In this document: one piece after another, positions 53,211 through 64,000 of the stretch
Numbering within the stretch: position 1 is the stretch's first letter
Layout: every line of letters starts with the position of its first letter
Assembly (NCBI GenBank): GCA_000499405.2
Contig: HG738137.1
Coordinates: 23,234,546 to 23,298,545, forward strand
Length of the DNA stretch: 64,000 bases
From: Onchocerca volvulus
Lineage: Eukaryota > Nematoda > Chromadorea > Rhabditida > Onchocercidae
Direction: 5' to 3'
Position numbers and translations under genes: made by a program
The notes under the pieces: generated by a model
Told to the model about the DNA's origin: nothing
The model's input: only the letters and a program-made list of their open reading frames with translations
Databases searched by the model: none

Positions 53211-54597
53211 CGGTCATGAATATCAGTAATATGACGCAAGACAAATTTTTTTGATAACATTTGTGAAGAGAGGAAATGTTTCGCAAATTGTTTTTTTTGT
53301 TTTATGAAGAAAAAAATTTCAAATTATTTTAGTCGGCAGATGACTGCTAATTGGTACATTGCAAATTAATTCTGCTAATAGCCATGAGGAAAAGATAGAA
53401 AAAATTGAAATGAATGAAATAAAAAAATGTCGATAAAAGTTTGGAGCTTTAATACATATAGAAGTAAGTTAATAAATCTAACTTTCAGGTCGAGCGATTA
53501 CTGCTTTATCATTTTCTTTGTTTAATATGCTCTGCTTAATGCTCAGTTGAATCAATGAAATTATTGTTATTACGAGTATTCCATTAAACTATCAACAATT
53601 AAAATTTTTAATTAAAACCTCTTTTACCGAGGTATAAAGAATTATTCTAGTTTATTATTATCCAAAAACATGATTTAATTACATATTAGATGAATAGTTT
53701 GGCACAAACAAGATGATCTGCAATATAAATTTAAAAATTACTATCAAGATCTGAATGAAACCCCATGAATTATATTTTGAAAATACCTTATCGCTTCTCA
53801 TTTCAAAGCTTTTTTACTTCCTTTTCCTATATATACATATATGTATGGGAATAAGAAAAAGTATAATTTGACATTAAAAATTTAAATGCACAAAACTGGT
53901 GTGAAATATGCTAATTATATAATAATATGAAAGAAGCAAATAATAAAACCAACAAATTTTAATTAACTGGAGTTGAAGCCAAATTGAAATTTACATCAAT
54001 CAAAATTTTTGATGATAGGAGATAATAAATCTCTTTGAAATTATTAAATTAGCACATAATGTTTATGTTTTGGAATCGAAAGCATTGATAGTATTTAAAT
54101 TGTGTGAAAAGAGAAGATGGAAGAGACAAAAATGAATAAGAAAAAAGCATTAATTACGACATAAAAATTATCCATTTTTATTATTTTATCGCAATAATAT
54201 TATATAACAAGAAGAATTCATTTTAAATGTAATCCTTTTGAATGAAATAAATTTAAAACTTAACAAGCAATGAGAGAAAAAATAAGATTTTCAGAAATTT
54301 GATGAAGAATTTTATTCATTGCAAAAATAATTTTTGACTTTTTGCATAAAATTACAGTAATATGATATATGTACCATGTGTGCATCAGGAATTAATTATT
54401 ATATGCTGGATTAGTGCATGTCAAACAAATGTTTTGAGATATATTCAATTGAAAAATGGATTAAACGCTTAATTTTTAACCTTTATTTCACAAAACTTTT
54501 GTCATTTCCATCAGTTTAATATTTATTTGCTGCTGCTTTATATAATTCAATTTTTCAAAACTTTTTCATAAATTTGAATAGTTTCATTCAACTTAAC

Positions 54598-54650
<53 letters not shown>

Positions 54651-55134
54651 AACAGTGTGGAACTAGTCATCGAAAGAATTGTATATAGTGAAAAATATAA
54701 GATTAAACATCGAATTACCATTCGCCATTGTTTTCATAAGTTTTAAAAAGATGTGTGTTTATATTAATAATTAGTTGCTTTTTCTTAAAAAAAGCTATAA
54801 TTCAATTTTTCCAATAATAAAAGAAAAAAAAAGTTTGTTTTACGCATATATCAATAAATTTTTGGGATTTACTTAAAAAGAAATAATTCAATTAAACACT
54901 ATGTATTTCTTCGTCCCATATTTTTTGCTTTTTCAAATGATCAAACTGCAGTAAGTAATGTGAAAGTTGTGAATAATTTGCTAATCAAAATAAAATTTAA
55001 AATAAATTTATTTTTAACAATCTTAATTTTAGAAGTAATTAAAAATTTAATTAAATGAATGGACTAATTATTCGTTGAATAGAAAATAATTAACAAAGAT
55101 CAGCTGAACTTTGTATCTTCATGATTAATTAATG
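53211..55134. repeat. Tandem segmental duplication, copy A
   Basis: First of two adjacent diverged copies. Landmarks shared in the same order with copy B are: AATATGACGC followed by ACAAATTTTTTTGAT near the start, a GGAGCTTTAATA block, a TTAGATTAGTGCAT/CTGGATTAGTGCAT block, GTTTTAAAAAGATG, TCAAATGATCAAACTGCAGT and a terminal GAACTTTGTRTCTTCAT. No coding potential is evident. Copy A contains a 48-base poly(A) run (54601-54648). Confidence 0.8.
54601..54648. repeat. Poly(A) run inside duplication copy A
   Basis: About 48 consecutive A residues. At the matching place in copy B (near 56396) there are only six, so the tract expanded after the duplication or is inflated by assembly. Confidence 0.9.
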
Positions 55135-56890
55135 GTAATCAATAATATGACGCCAAACAAATTTTTTTGATGACGTTTGTGGAAAGAAATTGTTTCTCAA
55201 AATTTTGTTCTCTGTCTTTATGAAGCAAAAAATTTCAAACTCTTTGAGTCCGATGGATGACTTACTAATTATCAATTGATTCTGCTGAAAGTCATAAGGA
55301 AAAGATTAAAAAAATTGAAATAATAAAAAAACATCGAGAAATTTGGAGCTTTAATATATTTATATTAATAACTTAATAAATCCAACTTTCTACTTAATGC
55401 GCAATTTAATTAGTGAAGTTACTGCTATTAAGCGCATTCAATTAAAACTTATCAAATTATTTCAATTTATTGCAGGAAAATTGCAAAAATATGATCTATG
55501 TACTATCAAATGCAAGATGACATAATAATATGGTCGGGAATTAAGTATTATATGTTAGATTAGTGCATATCAAATGGATGATTCGAAATTTTCGGTGAAA
55601 CTGAGGTAATTCATAATATAAATACGATGAAATAATGAATGTAGAACGGAAAATTTGTAATATTACTCAGTCGAATGAGTCATTCATTTCATCTATATTT
55701 CATCTTTCAGAATAAACAAAAACTTTTGTTTCATCATCTTCCGATCTGCGAAAGCTTATGTGCATTGTCTAAAATGTAGTAAATGTTATAAGAATTAAAG
55801 CTTATGTGTAGTTTAAGGTGTAAAATTATGTCAATTGTCCGGAATGACTGCAAAAACTAAAACTCGTGTGCATTGTTTAAAATTGTAAGTATTGTCTATC
55901 TCTTATCCTTTGTTCTGATAATCAAACTCTTTGCGTGACATATCCAGGTTACTGCTTACTATAAGACCAAGGATTATCGATATAAAAAGAATCAGTGATA
56001 ACTCAGTTAATTCATTAGTCACTTAACTCACTCGATAGTCAATATGCTCCAATTTAATCCAACTCACCTGTACCCAATCTATCTGTACCACACCAAGCAA
56101 TCATTTGCAATCGTGATATTAGCAAACTTCACTCTAATAACGTAGATGAAGAATCAATCCTCGGTAAACCAATAAAATTTTCTCACCAAAATTCTGTTAC
56201 AATGTAAAGAAAAACTTCCTCGGTAGAAATTGATTTAATTGAAAAATTGATTAAATGTTTTGTTTTTAACCCTTACGCATAAATTTTGCATAACGAAAAC
56301 TAGCTTTTGTCATTTCAGAACTAGTTTAATATATATAATTTAGTTTTTCAAGAAAAAAAAATTTCATAAATTTGAATAGTTCCATTCAATTTGGCTAAAA
56401 AACTTACAGTCTGCAACTAATTATCGAAAGAGCTATATATGCTATTGTTTTTATAAGTTTTAAAAAGATGCATGTCTGTATTAGTAATTAGTTTAGTTTT
56501 TTTTTTTAAAAAAAGTGTTTCCTACAATTAAACCAATTTTTTTAACAATCAAAAGAAAAAAAAATTCGCATTTTTTAATGTATGTGTTTCCTGAAAAAAA
56601 AAAATCAAATTTGAATAAAATTTCAGTACTTATTTCAGAAGCAACAATTTAATCAAACACCATGTATTTCATTGTCCTATATTACTTAATTTTTCAAATG
56701 ATCAAACTGCAGTAAGTTATGTTAAAATTACGAATAATTTGTCAATCAAAATAAAACAAAATAGATTTATTTTTAACAATCTTAGTTCCGGAAATAATTA
56801 GTAATTTAATGAAGTGACTGAATCAATTGTTCGCTGAATAAGGAATAATTAACAGTAATCAGACGAACTTTGTGTCTTCATAAAGACATT
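55135..56890. repeat. Tandem segmental duplication, copy B
   Basis: Second copy of the unit at 53211-55134, in the same orientation and landmark order. It has its own insertion of about 600 bases (roughly 55600-56230), and copy A likewise has private sequence in its middle. It ends about 45 bases before the zinc-finger exon at 56937. Confidence 0.8.
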
Positions 56891-56936
56891 AACGATAATA
56901 ATTCAAATTCATCTAATGTAAAAAACATTATTTCAG

Positions 56937-57516
56937 CATATGCGGAATTACAAACATTTCAGACCATCAATTGAATATCAAATCAGATCACTGTGAATGT
57001 GATCAATTTTCTCATTCTTCACAAGTCAAATGGCATATTCTGCTTCCTACCATCGAACAGTCATATCAATGTGAACGATGCAATCGATCACTTATTCGAC
57101 ATAACTATCTCCAACGCAACCATACAATCAAAGGGCCAAATCAGTTTGATATTTGCAATCAATCACTTATAAAACGTGACCATTTTCAACGCCATCATAC
57201 TGTCGAACGATCATATCAATGTATTATATGCAATCGAACATTTATCCGAGATAATCATCTCCAACGTCACCATCAACTAGTGCACGTTAAATTGCCATAT
57301 CAGTGTAACGTATGCAGTCGGTCATTCAATCGATTTGAACATCTCCAATTTCATCGACAAATACACACTGTTAAACAGCTCTTTATGTGTAATTTATGCA
57401 ATCGATCATTTGTCAAACGGGAGCAACTCCAACGTCATCTCTCAGTTCATAACTTTATCAATTTATATGCAACGGATCATTTATCTCACGTGAACAATTC
57501 CAACGTTGTTAACTAA
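56937..57516 (+). CDS. Decaying multi-finger C2H2 zinc-finger exon
   Basis: An open frame follows a good acceptor (TTATTTCAG, ending 56936) and runs to a TAA at 57514-57516. There is no in-frame ATG near its start, so it is a terminal exon of an unseen upstream part, or a broken gene. Fingers read in order: a degenerate start (HCECDQFSHSSQVKWH), finger 1 (CERCNRSL, where Asn replaces the first zinc-binding His), finger 2 (NQFDICNQSL, where Phe replaces the first Cys), then three intact fingers beginning CIICNRTF, CNVCSRSF and CNLCNRSF, mostly with the LQRH signature. A further finger follows out of frame. The family is the large C2H2 class; I cannot name an orthologue. AATAAA at 57833-57838 could end its transcript. 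Confidence 0.65.
57462..57512 (+). pseudogene. Out-of-frame sixth zinc finger at the 3' end
   Basis: Shifted relative to the open frame, these bases read as another finger start (ICNGSFISREQFQR) ending at its own TAA (57510-57512). In the actual frame they give an unrelated tail. The original array therefore had at least one more finger, lost by a frameshift just before 57462. Confidence 0.7.
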
Positions 57517-58030
57517 TTTATATTAAAAGTTTGAAGAAACATTACCAATTATTTAACTATTTCCGTGATAAGAATTTGTTGATCCATTTTTTCTTGTTAA
57601 AATAATGTATAAATGATAGTCGGTGGAAAAAGAAATGTTACTTCAATCGAATCACAATCGCTAATTATAATTGTTAAGCTAATAACTTGTAACTATAAAG
57701 ATTGGCATGAAATTTTCATTGAAATGAATTGAATTGTCAAATATTTAGCATTATTTTATAACATATAATTGTGTTTTTTTTGACTTGATACTATTACATA
57801 TCATTTTTCTTTAAAAAAAGTTGAATTTTATAAATAAACTTGTGACATGTATTTACTCAACAATTATTATCACTAAAAATGATAATTTCAAATCAAATTG
57901 TCATAAACTTTGGATTTCTTAGTGTTAATTTTTGACTTATTACATGAAGACAAGAAAAAAAAACTTTACGCATGAAATTTGAACAATAATTGACGGACGT
58001 ACACATGCACACAAACGATATATACAATTG
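57517..58030. other. Intergenic stretch between two convergent genes
   Basis: It lies between the 3' ends of the zinc-finger exon (+) and the receptor gene (-). A plus-strand AATAAA is at 57833. Nothing else is recognisable. Confidence 0.5.
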
Positions 58031-60411
58031 TTAAAAGATTTCAATATTTGATGAATAATTATGAAATTGTCGTTGACGTGTTTGTTCGGTGATAATTGAA
58101 TGCATCGTTTCGACATTATAATCAATCTTATTATTGACTTGTTTGCATCGAAACCATCGCCAAAATTGTCGGAGATGTTTAATAGCTTGCTGTCGATAAT
58201 TTCCGACAATTAAAACAAAAATAAGGGCAGATAAAAAAGGCATCACTAAGGTTATTCCATGTGCTATCTACAATACAGGAATTTTTTTTCAATTTACCAA
58301 ATTTTTTGAAGTATTTAAAAATTTTTACATCCATAGTTTGATATATTTTATGATAATGTAGAAATGATAACAGTTAAATACGAATGCTAAACTACTAGGA
58401 TAAGAACATATATATAGCTGAAAGCAATTTACTTAAAATTTGATTCAATAATTTTGAGAAATTTTTTTTTTTTATTCCTTCTTTATTTATTTATTTTTTG
58501 TTTTTCATATACAATTGTATAAGTGAAATAAATGCGATAAATTTAAAATTCAATCATAATTTTTGATGAAGTTAATTTATTGAAGCAAATTATTTTATCT
58601 TACCTTATACCAGTTCTTCAAAACGACTCGTAAATTATAATCACCTTCATTATTACCAATAATAATAACGATATGGAAATTTGCTTCGATAAGTTCCACA
58701 GCTAATCCCCATTTTTCGAATAATTGCAAAATAGTAATTATCAACAATGACATAGTTACTGACCGGTTTTGTATCCAAAATGGTGATTTAATTTGACATT
58801 GCCTTATTACGGAACATATTGTTAACAGAAAAGATAATGATGGTATCAGTATAAGAATTATCAAACTGAAAATGAAAGAAATGGAAATTATATTTTTGAA
58901 TCAAAAACATAAGTTTAATTTTAGATGAATAAACTAAAATTTGAAATAATTTTAATTATTGACTTAATCTTACCTGAAATTAAATATAATCTCTTTTTTA
59001 TGGTTAAAAACTGTTTTCCATTTAAAACTTAATAATTTTCTGAATTTTAACTTTAAAAAACAAAGAGTGGGAACTTACTAAACAACAATAGCAGAAGTAG
59101 TAATAATAAATAATTGAAGAAATCGCATATCAATAAATATTATGGAAATGATATAAGGTAATGATAAAAGTATCATAGCAAGGATAAATGAGTGATGATT
59201 AGGATTATATTTAATGAATAAAGAAAAATATGAATCACTAGCAAGATAAAGTAAGAATAGTACTTGGATATTACCGAAATTATGTACCATTTGATATTTG
59301 AGTATTTCCTAGAATGAATGATTGGTAAATTTGCAAATCAAAATATAAAATTTATTTAAAGATGAATAAAATTAGCTTAATTAACTAAATTGTTTTGTTG
59401 TAATGAATCGTTTAACCATTTTAAAAAAATTTTGAACTTTTTTTTGGCGAGCAAATGCAAATGCAAAAAAAAAAAAAAAGAATATTTTAAATGGATAAAT
59501 TAATGAAGCAATTGAAAGGTAAGAGTATATGTCTAATAAATAAATTAACTGTAATTTTTAAATACTGTTCTAATATATTTTCATTTCATATAGTCACGTT
59601 TTGATGATAACATTTGAATTATGAAATATAATTGTAATATCAGTTGATTTCATCTAAAATTAAAAAGGAAATGAAAAAAGTTAAAAAGAAATTAAAACCT
59701 TTAAAACAGTGAAATACGCTCGGGCAGTTTTATCTTTTATATTGTTATCAACAATAATTTCAATATTTTCATTATGATAGTAAATATCGATTATTAATGT
59801 ATGAAGTAGAAAACCAATTGCGAGAATTATATTAGAAATGGCAAAATTGATAATCAATAATGGTAACCTATATTCATTCTGATAATATATACATTTTTTT
59901 TGATTAATAAAATAAAAAAAAAATAAAAATAAGTTTAAAACAGTTATCAATTTAAACTATGAATTTGTATTTAGTATTCAATAATAAATATCATTCCAAA
60001 GTCTTTTTTCATAGCTGTTTAACATCTGAAAATTAATAAAAAACATGCTATTAGATAATTTATAAAACTAAATATTTTATAAAACTTGATACAAATAATG
60101 TTCTTACCTTCTGTACCTACGACAATCCACACATCTGATATTCAAATATAATAAATAACTATTTAACAGTATCGTTATAAGATAAAATGACAAAAAGATT
60201 AGGCTAACTAAAAAATGAACTCTGTTACCATGCTCCAATTCCAATGTCCTGAAAGTTTAAAAATTTTTGAAATAAATTCAATTTTTCACCTCACGTATAA
60301 TTCAATAAGCTAATTTTAGAAAATTAAAAAAAAAACTTACTTATTATTCATATATTTAAATGGATGAAATACAATATCCGGTATAAGAATAATCATTCTT
60401 TCATCGTTCAT
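58031..60411 (-). CDS. Seven-transmembrane receptor, nematode chemoreceptor-like
   Basis: Complete six-exon model in transcript order: 60411-60341, 60248-60108, 59867-59699, 59308-59079, 58865-58604 and 58267-58031 (TAA). It encodes 369 residues with matching phases. Hydrophobic segments fit seven membrane spans: about 34-57 (VHFLVSLIFL), 72-98 (LPLLIINFAISNII), 139-160 (NIQVLFLLYL), 171-190 (FILAMILLSL), 197-226 (LFIITTSAIVVYLIILILI), 237-260 and 294-317 (MPFLSALIFVLIVGNY). The first cytoplasmic loop is basic (CVDCRRYRR) and the tail is basic (KHLRQFWRWFRCK), both typical of G-protein-coupled receptors. There is no DRY motif after span 3, and ligand and family are unknown. The third-exon acceptor (AATATAG) was chosen because it alone keeps phase. 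The short spacing between spans 4 and 5 is uncertain. Confidence 0.78.
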
Positions 60412-61659
60412 TTCTATCAAAAGCATTATTTCATGAATTATTCAAATATCAAATTTTTATAAATAATTTTAATATCAATGATTATTTTTTTTTTGCAGAC
60501 TTGAAAAAATATTTATTTAAAAAAAGTTGTTGAAAAATATGTGTTAATTTCCAATAGTATTGGTATGAATAATGAATGAAAAATGACAGATTTCAGTCAT
60601 AGTTGCCGCTTGCTCCAGAAGAAATTAATTGTAAAGGAAATTAATTTTATTTTTAATTCAAAACAACAACTAATTTGGGAAATAGTGAGAATTGGCACGT
60701 TATATCGAACTTGCAGATAACCAAACTAAAAATGATGTCTAGCGGCCAATAATTACCAGATTTAGTAATGATAATTATCGATCACATTATATTCACACCA
60801 TTGTCGATTTTGCAAACTGTTGAGTAGAACATTAATGAGGATAGAGTGACAAAATTATATTTCTATAGATAATATAGAATATCGATTGATTCGATTGATG
60901 ATGGTGATGTTAATTTTTACCATCCGTAATCATCCTGACATTTGAATTATGATGAATCAAAATCATTCTCAAAATTTGCAAAATTACCTCCTTAATTTCG
61001 AATTGTGATCATATTGGTGAAGAATTTTTTTTTCATTTTTATAGCAAAATAAAATTAGTAAAAAAAAGAAAAAATGATCAATAAATTTTATCAAATAAAT
61101 AAAACAACCATAGGCAAATCGAACAAATATAAAATCAATTTTCGGAAAAAAAATTTTAAAAACAATTTGCAGAATTCACCTTATTAATTTTTTTAGCTTA
61201 TCATTTTTTAAGAGAAAAAATATTGGATTAAAACTTGATCTCTTTTTTTCAAAGAAAATTAAGTCTCTAATAAAACTTTAATTTCTAAATTTCAATGAAA
61301 CCAATAGTTTGCAAATTTTTGTAAGCAAATTTTCACATCAATGTAATTTAATTTACTTTTGCCACACTGACATATATCTTATTACATCTTAGGTTTGGTA
61401 AGATTCGGATGTGCTACCCTGATATTTAATAGTTTTCACCAAAAAATTCTTTTTTTTTTTTTTATATTCATTTTCAATAAAATCTGTGAACTGCGGTTTA
61501 TTCAAACAACGATCATTGTAAAATATATGCATATGCTGTCAGAAATTCGGAGAAATTTTATATCAATGATATGATTTAATCATTTTTGCAATTTTGAATT
61601 GCTGTTTTTGATGTTCAATCAATAATTCACTTAATGTTGTGTTTGTTTAATGTAATTCT
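60412..61659. other. Intergenic stretch upstream of the receptor gene
   Basis: No gene is supported. It includes the presumed receptor promoter. Homopolymers and AT-rich sequence dominate until base composition rises near 61660. Confidence 0.45.
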
Positions 61660-62105
61660 GTAAGCAACCCACTTATTCCAAGTGGAATGAGACGGCCGTA
61701 TTTCACTGTGATTTGATACCATGTTTTTTTGGCACTGCGCCAGTTCGTTATTTTTTGCTTATTCTAGAAGCAGAGGTAGCTCTAAGAAAAGATTTTCCGT
61801 TGATCAGAAGGACGACCTTCCCAATTCGACTCTTTTCCTCAACACCCCCTCCAAGAAAAAAAGCTGCGCAGCGATCTAAATCCGCAGATAAGATTTAATC
61901 GCAATTTTCGGTTTCTGCTTCTATCTGTATATTTATTGGGCAAGAATAAAAGTTCAAGAAAAAGCGACCGGTCATACAGCACATTTACTCACGACTACGA
62001 ATGTAAGTAATTATTTCAAGTTAAAAGTTTTCTTTCTTTTGAATTTTGAGATTAGTGCTCGAGGGTGAGGCTCGCAATGGAGCAAATATCGTCGCAAAGA
62101 TAGAA

Positions 62106-62110
62106 CCGGC

Positions 62111-62147
<37 letters not shown>

Positions 62148-62179
62148 CGAAAAAAAAAAAAAAAAAAAAAAAAGGCCGG
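62106..62179. repeat. Paired poly(A) runs flanked by CCGGCC / GGCCGG
   Basis: A 35-base A run, CCCG, then a 23-base A run. The outer edges are CCGGCC (62106-62111) and GGCCGG (62174-62179), exact reverse complements. Biological inverted insertion and assembly error are both possible. Confidence 0.85.
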
Positions 62180-62204
62180 AGTGCTTGCTTGAAGAATAAA
62201 TTCA

Positions 62205-62486
62205 ATGCAGTTATCGCCTACAAGCCAAATCGGATCAGTGGAAGAACAGCAAGAAATTTATGAAACAAGAAGTCAAGAAATTGAAGAAAAAATCTAAGGG
62301 ATCCAATTATTCATCGACACCTTGGAAGCAAGCAGCGTTAAATGGCTTGAATATATCCAGCAATCGACCACTGAAAAATGAAGAAATACTGAGGAAGAGA
62401 AATATGAAGAGATTATAAAAGAAGACATGGGATATGCCGAATACTCAAAAATGGCAGGCAAAGTCGGAATAACCGAATGTAATTAA
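62205..62486 (+). pseudogene. gag-like fragment of a retroelement, with in-frame stops
   Basis: One frame reads as a charged protein from 62205 to a stop at 62484-62486, broken by TAA at 62295-62297 and TGA at 62379-62381. Composition and local motifs (ETRSQEIEEKI, a KWLEYIQ segment, then EEEKYEEI and a GY near the end) resemble the N-terminal gag region of BEL/Pao LTR retrotransposons. The call rests on pattern memory and not on a search. Confidence 0.45.
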
Positions 62487-62607
62487 ACTAATTTAATCTT
62501 TCTCTTCCTTATTTTATTTCGTAAGAATTTAAATTTAATAGATGTCAGTTAAAATTGCTAAGAAATTGGGTAATTAATTGCAACGTTGTGATGAACTAAA
62601 ATCCATC

Positions 62608-63836
62608 TGTCGGAAACCCGAAATAACTTTTTCAAAATAATACCTTGCTCTGTAATAATAAATCATCAAACCAATTTCACAATCCTACAGATACATTTCC
62701 CATATTTATTTTTAGTTTTAGCTATATTCACCTCTTCGCTTTTCGCATATCAATGTTTACATCTATTATTTAATCATACCGTAATTCCCTGTAATATCAA
62801 CAGCTAACCTTACCTATCTATATGTATCTCCGCGCCTTTCTTTCATCTATGTTTACATCCAGTATCTTATCATACCGTAATTCTCTTTAATATCAACCTC
62901 TAACTTTATTAAAGTCACATTATGTTTATTTTTGCTTCATAATTTCTCACCTAAAGACCACCTGTTATACTTGAATCCACTCCCACTTGCTAATGTTGAA
63001 AACCGTCATTGAATTGAACTATATTCACCCTTTTGATAAACGATTTGTCCTGAGCGGTTATTTCTGTAAACTGTCATAATTTTTAACTCAATCCTTCGAT
63101 TTGGTAATTCCACAATTATTATAACCTTTATTCCTTGAACTCCTACTACTTGAATTCTATTCCATATAATACTCTGTCAATAATTATTTGCTGTATCCAC
63201 GATAAACGTAAATTTTAATTGTCCACGCATTACCAATTCAACTCAAATTCTTAAGTTCTTGTCTTTTCACTAACACGCTAACACTAACTTCAAAAGAAGT
63301 AAAAAAAAAATTTCACGACACCATCCGTAATTTCGAAATTATTTGAAACTCTGAATTGTTTGATTTTGATTGATAATATCTCTACTTTTTTTTTGCAAAT
63401 GCAATAATAACCTCTAATTCGGAATTTAACTACTCAGTCTAAAGACCAAACCTCATCAACGGCAGGAAATGATGCAGTCACCAAGATGGCGCTTTCTTTG
63501 ATTGATGCTTCCTCTTCCTGGAGTAATGACATTTAGACAGCGCCTGGCGTGAACTAAAACGGAACGGCAGCCGATGATCCAAAATCGTTATGTTGCAGTT
63601 ACCTCCTGACGGGATGACGACGAAGTGGCTGGAACAACACTATCGACAAACATCCACCGATGAACTCCACCCTTTTTTCATTCTTCACTTTTTATATTTT
63701 TCGTATCAATTGTGTATTATGTCCTCGAACATTCGACGACCCTCACATATTTTATTCAAAAGTGCTTTAACTAATAAAGTATTTAAAAATCTTAGCGTCG
63801 TGAAGCATCCTTATTGGATAAACAAATTTCGCGGCA
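62608..63836 (+). mobile_element. Putative 5' LTR of a BEL/Pao-like element
   Basis: A proposed LTR of about 1.2 kb starts TGTCGGAAACCCG (62608) and ends GCGGCA (63836), i.e. TG...CA, five bases before a primer-binding-site-like sequence. The 3' LTR would lie beyond the window, so the boundaries are unconfirmed. Inside it, 62741-62912 carries two copies of a unit of about 105 bp (ATGTTTACATC, ATCATACCGTAATTC, AATATCAAC), and AAGATGGCG occurs at 63483-63491. Confidence 0.45.
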
Positions 63837-63841
63837 TTATC

Positions 63842-63859
63842 TGGTGCCCGAGGTGAGGG
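63842..63859 (+). other. Primer-binding-site-like sequence
   Basis: TGGTGCCCGAGGTGAGGG begins with TGG, the complement of the CCA tail of tRNAs, and resembles retroelement primer-binding sites. It sits between the proposed LTR end and the following ATG. Confidence 0.45.
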
Positions 63860-63943
63860 ATGTCTTCTAATCTGAATTCGGCGGCACAACCGATTAAGGG
63901 GAACTTAGTCGAACTTCTCGAAAAGGTCAAGACATTGATCTAA
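63860..63943 (+). pseudogene. Start of retroelement gag, interrupted
   Basis: An ATG one base past the primer-binding-like site opens 27 codons (starting MSSNLNSAAQPIKGN) that end at TAA (63941-63943). Such short Leu/Lys/Glu-rich starts are usual for BEL/Pao gag. The early stop means either a degraded copy or a frameshift. The window ends 57 bases later, so this cannot be settled here. Confidence 0.35.
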
Positions 63944-64000
63944 CATCGGATCCGAACCTCTCTTCATCGACAATTCTCTTATTAATTGTGCTTACGAATT

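Larger units (their letters stand above)
61660..62486 (+). mobile_element. Degraded BEL/Pao-like LTR retroelement remnant
   Basis: A GC-richer block. At 62052-62070 a GTGCTCGAGGGTGAGG sequence resembles the primer-binding region of the next element (63842-63859), suggesting the end of an old LTR followed by the start of its gag region. Two poly(A) runs (62112-62146 and 62151-62173) interrupt it. They are followed by a gag-like fragment with in-frame stops. The upstream LTR boundary cannot be placed. The ORF at 61713-61898 has no recognisable domain. Confidence 0.45.

Noticed and set aside
62011..62205. Minus-strand ORF with long phenylalanine tracts.
   Set aside because: It is produced by the two poly(A) runs.

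Overview
The window looks like a piece of nuclear genome from a nematode, most likely a clade III (filarial-type) species. It is very AT-rich, its genes are cut by mostly short introns with a T-rich tail ending in CAG or TAG, some acceptors sit directly against a start codon as expected for spliced-leader trans-splicing, and the recognisable proteins are ordinary animal housekeeping proteins plus nematode-style fast-evolving families. The species assignment is inference; the gene calls come from reading the exons in frame.

Layout. 1-0.96 kb (+): the 3' exons of a PP2A B'' regulatory subunit of the PPP2R3C / RSA-1 type. 2.0-4.8 kb (+): a complete RRS1 ribosome biogenesis factor, possibly the downstream member of an operon. 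5.16-5.25 kb (+): an isolated exon-like ORF with a good donor. 5.3-26.9 kb: about 21 kb with no supported gene, containing microsatellites, short tandem duplications, a tandem pair of small hairpins and three same-strand TTGCGTCAT motifs. 26.9-39.1 kb (+): a five-finger C2H2 zinc-finger regulator in 13 modelled exons. 39.1-47.8 kb: a second gene-poor block with a MITE-like inverted repeat and a long ATT microsatellite. 47.85-51.03 kb (-): a complete nine-exon PWP1 WD-repeat gene. 52.4-53.1 kb (-): fragments of an unrecognised small gene with one membrane segment. 53.2-56.9 kb: two tandem copies of a diverged unit of about 1.8-1.9 kb. 56.94-57.5 kb (+): a decaying C2H2 zinc-finger exon. 58.0-60.4 kb (-): a complete six-exon seven-transmembrane receptor. 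62-64 kb: remains of one BEL/Pao-like LTR retroelement and the 5' end of a second.

How it fits together. RRS1 and PWP1 both act in making the large ribosomal subunit, and the PP2A subunit is a cell-cycle/centrosome phosphatase regulator, so the two ends of the first 51 kb hold conserved housekeeping genes. The zinc-finger gene between them is flanked by large gene-free blocks, as is common for developmental regulators. The isolated exon at 5.16 kb ends in the same phase, and with the same ATG|gt boundary, as the first modelled exon of the zinc-finger gene, so it could be a distal alternative first exon. Beyond 52 kb the window becomes accessory: duplicated DNA, a degrading zinc-finger exon, a lineage-variable receptor and retroelement debris. 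I found no tRNA, rRNA, spliced-leader RNA or CRISPR array.
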